This document shows positions 13,901 through 23,478 of a DNA stretch of 64,000 nt, piece by piece. A model generated the notes under the pieces. It did no database searches. It worked only from the letters and a program-made list of their open reading frames with translations, and was not told the origin of the DNA. The DNA is from Nitzschia sp. DOCU1 (Eukaryota; Bacillariophyta; Bacillariophyceae; Bacillariales; Bacillariaceae): positions 3,464,549 to 3,528,548 of the forward strand of contig OX595990.1 in NCBI GenBank assembly GCA_951394045.1, written 5' to 3'. Position 1 is the stretch's first letter. Each line of letters opens with the position of its first letter. A program made the translations under genes and the position numbers.

Positions 13901-15363
13901 CTACCGCATCCAGGTATCGAGATCTAGTATCGTGTGAGGGTGTAACGCATGCAAAAATCCATTGGCGATCTGCTGTGCACCAATGTCAGTGATGCGGTTA
14001 GCCCCGCCGCAGTACAACCTCGTGAGATGTGGGACATGCATTAATCCATTGGAGAGGTGTTCTGCGCCAATGTCAGTGATGCGGTTGAACCTCAGGTCCA
14101 GTACTGTGAGATGTGGAACGTGGGTCAATCCATTCGAGATGTGTAATGTACCAATGGGGCCAATAGCGTTGAACGAGAGGTCCAGCTCGGAGAGATGCGG
14201 AACATGCATCAACCCATTAGAAACGTGTAATGCACCAATATCGCCGAGGTTGTTCCGTGAGAGGTTCAACTTTGTGAGGTTTGGAACATGGTTCAAACCA
14301 TTAGATATGTGTTGTTCTGCACCAATGGCTCCGATGTTGTTCGTCGAGAGGTCCAGCTCAGTGAGATTTGGAACATCCAATATCCCATTCAAGATGTGGC
14401 GTAATGCACCAATGTAGTCGCCCAGCTTGTTATTCGAGAGGTTCAGCGTCGTGAGATGTGGGACGTGCTTCAATCCATTAGAGATGTGTTCTGCGGCACC
14501 AATACAGCCGATTTTCAAGTGCGCCATGTTCCCCGAGAGGTTCAGCGTCTTGAGACGCGGAACATGCAGTAATCCATTAGCTATGTATTTTGCCCCATTG
14601 GCTCCTATGTTGTTCCCCGCGAGTTCCAGCGTTGTGAGATGTGGAACGTGCTTCAATCCATTACAGACATGTTTTGCCCCAATATCGCGGATGTTGTTCC
14701 GCGAAAGGTCCAGCTCTGTGAGATGCGGAACATGCATTAATCCATTGGAGATATGTTTCGCCTCAATGGCACCGATGTTGATGCATCTGAGGTTCAACGT
14801 CATGAGATGTGGCACATGCATTAACCCAATAGAGATGTGTGATGCGCCAAGGGCGCCACCCATGTGGTTGCACGATAATTTCAGCGTCCTGAGGTTAGGA
14901 ACTTGCTGCAAAGCAGTGGAGATTTGGTCTGTAGTAGAAGTAGATGTTAGAATCCAATTTGGAAATTCCAGTGTACGCAACTAAACAAAATTGGTCTCGT
15001 AGACGAAAAACGCCACCACTTTTGCTAATGAGAAGACTGACCTGGATGATTTAGTCGCCTCTTTTTCAGCCCAAAGTCGAGTCCTCGAACATGCCTGGCG
15101 AATCCTGGATTTTTCGTCAACAAATCGTTCCATTGAATAAGTTGATTCGGACTTTGAATTTCGATTTCTTCCACTCTTCCACGATAGAGGACAAATTTTT
15201 GAATTGGATCAAGTGAAACAAACGAAGCGATATGCATCAAGAGACTGTCGGGGATGGAAACGTGTTGCGCTGGTCCATCATCAGCATCGCCGCCATCATT
15301 AACTAGTACATCTTGGGGAAGAACAAGCTCGTCCTCGTGGGGATCTGAAAAGGTGGTCGTCAT
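13901..15363 (-). CDS. F-box-like N-terminus plus leucine-rich-repeat protein, copy 1
   Basis: Two exons: 15363-15042 and 14928-13901, giving 449 residues. The intron (113 nt) runs from GTCAGT to a strong acceptor TTCTACTACAG. Phase 1 is kept and the same junction works in the paralogue, which supports the model. The N-terminus has a motif resembling an F-box (IPDSLLMHIASFVSLDPIQ), followed by about 11-12 LRRs of roughly 28 residues of the RNase-inhibitor type (core HVPHLTxLDLSxNNIGxIGA). By family analogy this would be a cytosolic substrate adaptor of an SCF-type ligase, but the F-box is weak and the partner unknown. The start is the ATG at 15363, because that context (FSAMTT) is shared with copy 2. 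It sits in a tandem duplication with the gene at 17314-19176. Confidence 0.8.
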
Positions 15364-15989
15364 GGCACTGAACGTCGGCAAAAGGAAGCAACTGGCTTTT
15401 CTATGAACCACCGGATGCGAATTTGTGGTGTGCTGTGGTTTGAGACGTGCCTTCCCCACGGGATTCCGATGCGAGGCGAGAAGATAGAGGAAACTCGCGA
15501 CTCCCCTCACTTGCCGCCAACCACAAAAATGACTATTCTCCTCATATCGGTTTGACGGTGTTGTCGCATAGTGCAACAATGGACTCGTCGGTCCCCGCCT
15601 CCATAGAATGTTACTACCGTCGGTCGCAATTCATGCAGAAGAGAGAGAGCCGACCGCAAGCGCGAGATCCATCGTGGTTGGAGGAGGTATCGTAAAGACA
15701 GTACCCGGTATTTTTTTTGTACGGCGTATTTTCCCTATGCATACAAAATACACTACGGTATCCGGTTCCATAGTTGTATACGTATCAGTACCTGATATAA
15801 TACATAAGACAGTAGATAACTACGTAGTAGAGCCATATGTGCCGATCTTTTGGTCTTCAACTGATGGTGCAACAACAGAAATCTATCGCACACCGGTCAT
15901 TGCTTGCTGTTGCTGTTGCCACTCCAAACGCCAATGTGTTACGTTTGCATCGATGATAGCCTCACCCAACAATCCGCCTGATGGTGGTA
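15364..15989. other. Spacer between duplication units
   Basis: 5' flank of LRR copy 1 and the junction between the two tandem units. There are short open frames only. An AT-rich patch lies at about 15,700-15,830. No gene recognised. Confidence 0.4.
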
Positions 15990-17010
15990 GTTGCTTGTTT
16001 GTTTGGAGGAAAATGTAGCGATTCGTTATTGCGTCAAGGAACAGGACATGATGAAACTCGTATGGGACGCGGGCTGCCTCGTGGTTTGCCGAAAAGACAC
16101 AGAGGGCCGCCAGACACTATTTTGCAGGGACAGTGTCCAGGTTTTGTTCCGAGTGCCCACCTTTGAATCTACTTGTGGGGGATCCGCTAGCAAAATGAAT
16201 TGATTTGTATACATGGAAGAAACTCATCGACGGACAATAACTTGACTCAGGAAACATGGATCTTAACTCTTGGTGGCGGCGGCGTGAAGGAGAATACTCC
16301 GACAAAAGGCTGGTTTGAATGATAGTTGCTCTCCAAAAGGGAAGCAACTATGGGGCGTCGACGAGTCGAGTCGATGCTACTAAGGTAGCGACTGCTGCTA
16401 CCATATCCACTTTTGGCGTTTTCGCGGCAGAACAGGGCTGTTTTGGATGATTGAGAGAGTGATATCTTTCCACTGATCCGCCATCTCCATGCCACAAGCA
16501 TACAATGGCGATGCCCTCAGTCCAATCCTCAGAACGACGGCAACGAATTGCTGATTGTTTCTGCTTCTTAATAGGAAGGCTGGCGCAAGCTCCTTGGTGT
16601 CGAACATGATACAGCGGAATGGCAATGCTTTCCGGAAGACGAAGAAAGGATGGACGCCTTCTTGTTCATAGGACGAAGAGCAGAACCCTTTCTAGTGCGA
16701 TTCACTATTGTCGTGGAGCTGAGGTATCTAACAGCTCTTTCGGCGACTCGACGTGAAATCCACCAACAACAAACAAAAGCTCATGAACGACACGACCATA
16801 CCAACATGGACCAGTCTGGGTACAAAGAACATGGACTATATCGCAGCAAACGCATACATGATTGATTACTACGAACTGTTGAGCCGCCGGGCCAAGCTGA
16901 GCCATGAATCTCTTGATTGGGGAGTTTCGAACGCGGCGCGGCATTTTTTGAGACTTGAACTCCCCATTTGGGTAGGAATGGGAGAAAATTTCATTACAAG
17001 AACACTACCT
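15990..17010 (+). pseudogene. Decayed relic paralogous to 12.9-13.9 kb (duplication unit 2)
   Basis: About 16,100-16,200 aligns with the end of the TPR-like fragment at 13,030-13,100 (shared GTTCCGAGT, AATCTACT and GGGGATCCGCT or close variants). The following 700 bases align with 13,140-13,900. The order is the same but the frame is broken by different changes in each copy, so both appear to have decayed after or around the duplication. An open stretch of 111 codons at 16,753 is the longest remaining frame and has no known motif. Confidence 0.5.
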
Positions 17011-17313
17011 CGGCCCGCAGCGGGCACTACGGGTACTACTAGTAGTAGACAGACCAGCGACTGGAGGCGACGCAGGTCGGGCTCATAGTCAGTCTCGCCA
17101 GTCAACGGCGGCCGCCTTGGCCTTGATTTGATACTACGCACTACTACTCTAGCAACAATGGATTCATGGTCCCTGTGATTAGGCGTGGAGGCTCGGTGAA
17201 CTCATCTAATAGTAATTTCAATAAACTTTGTGTTCTCTCTACAGGTAGTATTATATGCCATTGTTTTTGTCTGCGTCACAAATAACTATCGGTTTTGTTT
17301 ACCAACCACAGCG

Positions 17314-19176
17314 TCAGATCGAGAGACGTCGAACGTGCTTCAATCTATTCGACAAGTATTCTTTACCAACCCTGCTGATGTTGTTCTCCCGGAGGTCCAG
17401 CATTGTGAGATGCAGAACGTGCTTCAATCCATTAGAGATGTGTCCTGCCCCATTGTCTCCGATGTTGTTATTTCTTAGATTCAGTACTGTGAGATGCGGA
17501 AGGTGCTTCAATCCAGTAGAGATGTGCTCTGCACCAATGTCTCCGATGTTGTTCCTGTCTAGGTGCAGCCTTGTGAGATGCAGAACGTGCTTCAATCCAT
17601 TAGAGATGTGTTCAGCACCAATGTCTCCGATGTTGTTCCCGTCTAGGTGCAGCGTTGCGAGATGCAGAACGTGCTTCAATCCATTAGAGATGAGTTCAGC
17701 ACCAATATCTCCGATGTTGGTATGCCAAAGGAACAGCCCCTTGAGATGTGGAACGTGATTCAATCCATTAGAGATGTGTTCTGCCCCATTGTCTCCGATG
17801 TGGTTCGACGAGAAGTCCAGCTCTGTGAGACGTGGCACGTGCTTCAATTCATTAAAGATGTGTTCGGGACCCATGTCTCCGATGTTGTTACGTGAGAGGT
17901 GCAGCTCCATTAGATGTGGAAGGTGCTTCAATCCATGAGAGAGGTGTTCCGCCCCGATGTCTCCGATGTTGTTATCCCAGAGCCACAGCTTTCTGAGATG
18001 CGGGACGAGCTTCAATCCTTTAGAGATGTGTTCTGCACCAATGGAGCCGATGTTGTTCCCCGAGAGGTTCAGCATTGTGAGATGTGGTACGTGCATCAAT
18101 CCATTAGATATGTGTTCTGCCCCAATGTCACCGATGTTGCTGGCCTCCAGATCTAGCGTTGTAAGATGAGGTACGTGAGTCAATCCATTAGAGATGTGTT
18201 CTGCCCCAATGTCTCCGATGTAGTTCTCCGAGAGGTCCAGCACTGTGAGATATGGAACGTGCTTCAATCCATTAGAGATGTATGCTGCTCCAATGTCACC
18301 GATGTTGCTCGACTGGAGGTCCAGCGTTGTGAGATGTGGTACGTGAGTCAATCCATTAGAAATGTGTGCTGCACCCATGCCTCCGACGTTGTTCGACTGG
18401 AGGTCCAGCTCCATTAGATGTGGGACGTGCTTCAATCCATTAGAGATGTATTCAGCACCCATGTCTCCGATGTTGCTAAGCGAGAAGTCCAGCTTTGTGA
18501 GATGTGGAACGTGCTTCAATCCATGAGAGATGTGTTCCGCCCCAATGTCTCCCATGTTGTTATCCCAGAGCGACAGCTCCATTAGATGTGGGACGTGCTT
18601 CAATCCATTCGAGATGTGTTCGGCCCCAATGGAGCCGATGTTGTTCCCCGAGAGATCCAGCATTGTGAGATGTGGAACGTGCTTCAATCCACCATTAGAG
18701 ATGTGTTCTGCTCCAATGTCTCCGATGGCGTTCTCCGAGAGGTCCAGCCTTGTGAGATGTGGAACGTGCTGCAAAAAGGTGGAGATTTGGTCTGTAGTAG
18801 AAGCAGATGTTAGAATCCAGATTGGAAACTCGAGGCTTCACAACTTAAATTTGTTCTGAGACTTACCAATACCGTATACTCGATCTGGATCTGAAGTCAG
18901 ATCGAGTTTTCGAACATGCCTGGCAAATCCTGGATTTTTCGTCAACAATTCGTTCCATTGAATAAGTTGATTCGGACTTTGAGTTTCGATTTCTTCCACT
19001 CTTCCACGATAAAGAACGAACTTTTGAATTGGATCACTTAAAAACGAAGCGATATGTATAAAGAGACTGTCGGGGAGGGAAACAGCCTCGACTGGTCCAT
19101 GATCACCATCATCAGTAGCTAGTACATCTTGGGGAAGACCGAGCTCGTCCTCGTGGAGATCTGAAAAGGTCGTCAT
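17314..19176 (-). CDS. F-box-like N-terminus plus leucine-rich-repeat protein, copy 2
   Basis: Exons 19176-18867 and 18791-17314 give 595 residues. The 75-nt intron goes from GTAAGT to TTCTACTACAG, phase 1, as in copy 1. The N-terminus (LPDSLFIHIASFLSDPIQ) is a clearer F-box-like motif than in copy 1. About 17 near-identical 28-residue LRRs follow, against about 11-12 in copy 1. The 84-bp DNA repeats are close enough that repeat number can be expected to change by unequal exchange. The ATG at 19176 was chosen because it is conserved with copy 1; upstream in-frame codons lack an ATG. Role inferred: protein-protein interaction, possibly a ubiquitin-ligase adaptor. Confidence 0.82.
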
Positions 19177-19823
19177 GGCACTGAACGTCCGCAAAAGCGC
19201 GTGGACAACAACCTATGGAATTTGTTGTCTTTGCTGTACGACAAGAAATTATGGCAACAAGGGGCCAAAACCACAGGATGGCAGCCATATCTTGCGCCGG
19301 TAGGAGAGGAGCAACAATCCAAAAATTTGGGCAGATGGAGTTGTCGAAAGCGAGGTTCAAATGAGGCAAAGAAATGAAAGAGAGGGAGTGTCATTCATTG
19401 TCGAGAGAGTGAACGTTGGCGGGAGAAATTCGGCGTGAGTACTCTCTCTACTAGAAAATAGTACCATATCTATGTGGGCTTGGCAGGCGCACAGTGTTTC
19501 TTTGATGAGGTGACTTCTCCGATCGAAGATGCGAACGAAGCGGGCCGCGCGCGCACGCCCCCTCTTGAAAAAGAATGAACGAACGCAAACGAACAATAAT
19601 AACGAACGCCATCGAACGAATAACTCAACACGCGGCGCACCACACCACATGCACAACGCGAATGCAAAAAACATACAGCGCCATCTTCGGAGGACGGCGC
19701 GCAAGGCCTTGACATCGTTTTGCTACTGCTGTTTCATTCATTGATGACATCTGTATCCGCTGACTACCTCCTACTAGTAGCTAGCTAGCTAGTTCGTATC
19801 GATTAGTATTCAAGCAAGCAATC
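19177..19823. other. Divergent promoter region between LRR copy 2 and the nucleoporin gene
   Basis: No gene seen. It should hold the 5' flanks of both divergently transcribed genes. A GC-rich patch (CGGGCCGCGCGCGCACGCCC) lies near 19,541-19,560, and tandem TAGC repeats lie at about 19,779-19,793, some 30 bases before the nucleoporin ATG. Confidence 0.4.
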
Positions 19824-21452
19824 ATGGCATTTAATTTTGGTGCACCCGCTCCCGCTGGTGGCGGTGGAGGATTCAGCTTTGGAGGGGCAGCCCCCGCACC
19901 GGCGGCTGGTGGTGCTGCTCCAGCCCCAGCCGCACCGACCTTTAGCTTTGGAGGAGCGCCAGCAGCATCAGCAGCAGCGCCCGTATCCTTCAACTTTGGT
20001 GGAGGCAGTAGCTCTGGCGATACTAGTAGTAATGCGGCTGCCGATCAGGGAGCGTCCAAAAAAGCCAATAACGGTACGCCCAGCTTTTCCTTTGGAGGAT
20101 CTGCAGCATCTGCTCCTGCTCCTACCTTTAACTTTGGAGGAGCGACACCAGCGCCAGCGGCAGCATCTTTTGGCGGCGATTCTGGTGCCGCCAAGCCGTC
20201 CTTTGGTTTTGGAGGAGCTGCACCTGCACCTGCTGGTGGGGGCGATGGTGGTGGTAGCAGTAAAGTGTCGTTTGGCCTTGGAGCGCCTGCTCCTGCCGAC
20301 AATCCAGAGGGCAAGGCGGCGCCTGCCTTTAACTTTGGTGGTGGCGGTGGATCATCGGCACCACCCCCGGTTCCTGCTCTTGGCGGAGGAGGATTCAACT
20401 TTGGAGGAGCAGCTAGCGGCGTTGGAACTAAGGACAATGACGACGACGACAAGACACCACCGCTGCCATCCTTCAACTTTGGAGGAGGGGCTACTACGAG
20501 TAGTGGCGACGAAAACAACAAAAAAAACAAGGCGCCTTCCTTTAGCTTTGGAGGTGGTGGCGATGACGACGATGATGACAAGACCCCAGCACCTGCTCCT
20601 GCTGCCATGGGTGGGTTTAGCTTTGGAGGTGCGGCTCCTGCAGCATCGACTCCGGCCCCTGCTGCAAGTGGCGGTGGTTTTAGCTTTGGCGGTGGGGGTG
20701 CTGGTAATAGTACTCCTGACAAGGGCAGCACGAGCACTACGGCTCCAGCCACCCCAGCCACTCCGGCAATGTTTGGTACTCCTGGCGGTGCCCCACTTCC
20801 CGTCAATACTCCCAATACCAAGACCGATGCGAGTAGCGCGGCCGCAACACCTGCGGCTGCACCAGCACCGACTCCTCCTTCGATTCCCTATCAAACCATG
20901 ACGGTTGAACAAATCTTGAACAAGTTTCAAAAAGAACTCGAAGCTGACGCCTTGGCGTTTATGGAACAAGCCAAACGCGTCTGTGAATACGATGCCATTG
21001 TTCGGGATAGTCAACGCGATTTGGCGTATTTGACCACTCAAACTCAACGCTTGCTTCTAGAGCAGACACAAGTCGAAACCACCTTGGTGGGTATTTCGGC
21101 CTTTCAAGATCAATTGGAAGCTACGTTGACTCAAGTAGAAGAACAAGTCGATCAACTCTTTCAAAGTCAATCGCATTTGGCCCCACAAGATGCCGATGTT
21201 CAACGAGAACGAGCTTATCAAACGGCCATGGCTGTCGATGCTCAATTGGAAACGTTGACAACAACCTTGTCGTCGACTTTGGAATCCCTCAGTAATTCGT
21301 ACGAAACTACGGAAGAACCTACGGCACAATTGGTGACGGTACTCAATCAACATCAGGATGCCTTGGGGCGTTTGGAGGGAGCGACTCGTCAATTGGAGTT
21401 GGATGTCAAACACGTGGGACGAATGTTGACTTTGCAACAACAGTCGGCGTAA
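19824..21452 (+). CDS. NUP62: Nsp1/NUP62-type FG nucleoporin
   Basis: Single exon, 542 residues. Residues 1 to about 340 form an Ala/Pro/Gly-rich disordered region with about fourteen FG units, mostly FSFGG and FNFGG, spaced 15-30 residues apart. Residues from about 355 (IPYQTMTVEQILNKFQKELE) to the end are predicted coiled coil rich in Gln, Leu and Glu. This is the arrangement and approximate size of Nsp1/NUP62, the central-channel nucleoporin that binds transport receptors through its FG units and trimerises through its coiled coil. DNA of the FG part is repetitive, which produces long spurious open frames on the opposite strand. The ATG at 19824 starts directly with an FG unit (MAFNFG). 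Confidence 0.9.
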   Translation: MAFNFGAPAPAGGGGGFSFGGAAPAPAAGGAAPAPAAPTFSFGGAPAASAAAPVSFNFGGGSSSGDTSSNAAADQGASKKANNGTPSFSFGGSAASAPAPTFNFGGATPAPAAASFGGDSGAAKPSFGFGGAAPAPAGGGDGGGSSKVSFGLGAPAPADNPEGKAAPAFNFGGGGGSSAPPPVPALGGGGFNFGGAASGVGTKDNDDDDKTPPLPSFNFGGGATTSSGDENNKKNKAPSFSFGGGGDDDDDDKTPAPAPAAMGGFSFGGAAPAASTPAPAASGGGFSFGGGGAGNSTPDKGSTSTTAPATPATPAMFGTPGGAPLPVNTPNTKTDASSAAATPAAAPAPTPPSIPYQTMTVEQILNKFQKELEADALAFMEQAKRVCEYDAIVRDSQRDLAYLTTQTQRLLLEQTQVETTLVGISAFQDQLEATLTQVEEQVDQLFQSQSHLAPQDADVQRERAYQTAMAVDAQLETLTTTLSSTLESLSNSYETTEEPTAQLVTVLNQHQDALGRLEGATRQLELDVKHVGRMLTLQQQSA

Positions 21453-21914
21453 ATTTCAAGAGGAATGAAAGGGGGGGCTCTCGCTCGGCTAGTCATTCAT
21501 TGATTCTACTTTTACTACCTCGAGTAGACAATATCAGTCGTCGCTCAAGTATGGTGCCCCTTGCTCTAGCAGAGCTGTAGCCTTTTAGTAGAATGCGACT
21601 ATTAGTCTTAATATATGATGAAGCTACACAATCACGGCGATAAGGCTGTGCGCAGACCTTCCACGCGTCAGCAAACTAGGTGGGCGCGGGAAGCAACGGG
21701 ACTCAAACTTTGAAACAGGCAGCCGGGCATCATACATGCTACCCCTTCGGATGCATCTTTCTCTTTTGGTCTTTTACTCGACGTTTTAGGACAGAAAACC
21801 AAGCGAAGACTTGCCATCGCGGATCTAATTTACTCCCTCTTGTCCCTGATCCCGGACACGATGGTGGGGGGCTTTTGGTTTGATCGTCCTTCTTGGATGG
21901 ATACTTAAGAGTTC
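21453..21914. other. 3' flank of nucleoporin and 5' flank of the STING-like locus
   Basis: No complete gene. From about 21,746 to 21,905 there is an open stretch of about 50 codons in the same frame as the STING-like ATG at 21,915, ended by a TAA at 21,906-21,908. It could be a lost N-terminal extension or chance. Confidence 0.35.
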
Positions 21915-23072
21915 ATGATAAGGGAGTTCAAAGAGGAGCCGCCTGTATCATTCTTCCAGCGAAACCAGGAAATAAAAAGAGAAATAATCTACTTTTTGTT
22001 TTTGGTGGTAGTTGGTGGAATAGTCATCGGGTTCTACTGGTCGACATTGAATGGATATCAGCTCTTCGCAAGTTTGTTCTTTGCGTCCGGTTTCATACCC
22101 GCCATTCAGCTGTTCATTTTTGATTTGTTCCCGCGAGCTTTTCGACGACGTCAGGACCGTGAGATCGAAGATGACGAAGCTCAAGTCAAGTTGAAAGATC
22201 AGTTTTCAACGGTCATGTTGTCGATTATTTTCCTCGCAATTGCTTTTGCAGTTTATCCAACTCCGGAACAGGACGAAGATTCCTGGGAGATTGTCAGTGG
22301 CAAAACACTGTTTGAAGCTGGACTGATCTACTTTGTGTCACGCGTCCTGTTTTTCGTTCCGAATCCGAATGACAAAGAACGAGAGTTGAGACAACAAATC
22401 AAATCATTGAAAAAGAAAATGTCAATAGGATTAGCAGATGGGTACTTTTGGAATTTGATACGAGAGATAGCCATTGATGTTAAAGATTCCAACAACGGAC
22501 CACAAAGGAGTTGAAATTGACATTCCCAGGACGACCACCGACTGAAGTATACAAGACGGTACAAAGATTTCTAATTCTGGTTCCCAGATCATTAAATGCC
22601 TTTTGGGACAACGAAGATCCAATGAAGGACTTGATCTTTCAATACAAAGATTCTGGACAGTTTCAAGATTGTCAAATTGAAAAGAGTCCTGCGAGGTCCG
22701 AGAGTACTAGAATCAAATGGGTGACAGATATTCAGATCGACGAATCGAGTGATTATGGAATTCTGATTGATTTGCTAACGACCATTACGGCCTTGATTAT
22801 GAATTTGAAATTTGAAGTTTGAGAATGGGAATTTGAACAATACGCAAGCCAGAGAGAAGTACACGGAAGAAGTGAGTGCATTTGCCTACCGTCTTGCATG
22901 GCAATTGGCACGGCAACCAAAGGATATGCAAGACCGTGTGGCCGTTGTAGAAATCAGAGACCCGGATGATCTCATTGAAAAGATACGGACAGTGGATAAT
23001 TACCTGAAGTCAGCTTCAGTCCCCCAACCGCAGCAGCCCATTTCTCAGCCAACTCCTCAGCTGAACCCCTAA
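21915..23072 (+). pseudogene. STING-like cyclic-dinucleotide receptor with four membrane helices; frame broken twice
   Basis: Three open segments in one direction read as one protein of about 385 residues: 21915 to about 22,505 (frame 1), about 22,505-22,805 (frame 2) and about 22,812-23,072 (frame 1 again). The first has four hydrophobic helices (about residues 24-42, 48-72, 97-114, 130-148), a charged connector helix, and GLADGYFWNLIREI, which fits the opening helix of STING ligand-binding domains. The second gives RFLILVPRSL (strand) and LIDLLTTITAL, like the PTTL-type ligand loop of bacterial STING. The third is a long amphipathic helix, a strand (DRVAVVEI) and a Pro/Gln tail. Four helices plus this domain is the animal STING layout. 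The second break coincides with an exact 7-bp tandem duplication (AATTTGA twice) near 22,801-22,814; the first needs -1 or +2 near 22,505. It is either a recent pseudogene or two sequencing errors. No intron fits. No nucleotide cyclase gene was recognised nearby. Confidence 0.62.
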
Positions 23073-23478
23073 TTGTCGCAACGATTATCCTTTCAACGAG
23101 TCGGGCCTGCAAGACGGTCAATGGCAGAGCACCGTGGTTATGATGAGCCTGCGCGGCTTGCTTGGACCACCTCGTGAGTCGGACGAGCATTCATCGTCGC
23201 AAACGACCTTCAGACTGGAAGTAGCGGTACTGGATGGGGTTGTATATTTACTATGTGTTATCCTTGAATCGAGGCAGTGAGAGCATTCATTCCATTCGTT
23301 CTGCGGTCATCTTTGCACTTCAAGTTTCTGAATGAAATCAGCATGGTATTACCTGAACGGGATCAGAGTAAGAATACTGAGTACCGTTGAGAACTACGCT
23401 GGAGTTCTGTCGTTGCCTGGAATTCCACAACTTTAACGCATTGTCATTGAGAAGAGGACTACGATAATCTTACTGCCC
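23073..23478. other. Convergent spacer
   Basis: Lies between the 3' ends of the STING-like locus and the FAD oxidoreductase gene. No gene or repeat seen. Confidence 0.4.

Noticed and set aside
14929..14982. Splicing LRR copy 1 at the nearer TTTAG acceptor (14,981)
   Set aside because: It puts the LRRs out of frame in both copies. The TTCTACTACAG acceptor keeps the frame in both.
13962..14984. Plus-strand frames with repeated RCGTC and NPLE words opposite LRR copy 1
   Set aside because: They are the complement of the 84-bp LRR units. The minus strand has the consistent LRR pattern and splice sites shared with copy 2.
17255..18859. Regularly spaced near-identical DNA repeats that could be mistaken for a CRISPR array
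   Set aside because: The unit is 84 bp, codes for LRRs without spacers, and the setting is eukaryotic.
20045..20821. 258-codon minus-strand frame rich in Pro, Ala and Lys opposite the nucleoporin
   Set aside because: It mirrors the FG-repeat DNA; the plus strand has a coherent Nsp1/NUP62 protein with a coiled-coil end.
22795..22855. A 40-nt intron (GTTTGA ... CAGAGAG) to explain the second frame change in the STING-like locus
   Set aside because: Shorter than any intron in this window, poor donor, and the 7-bp tandem duplication explains the shift better.
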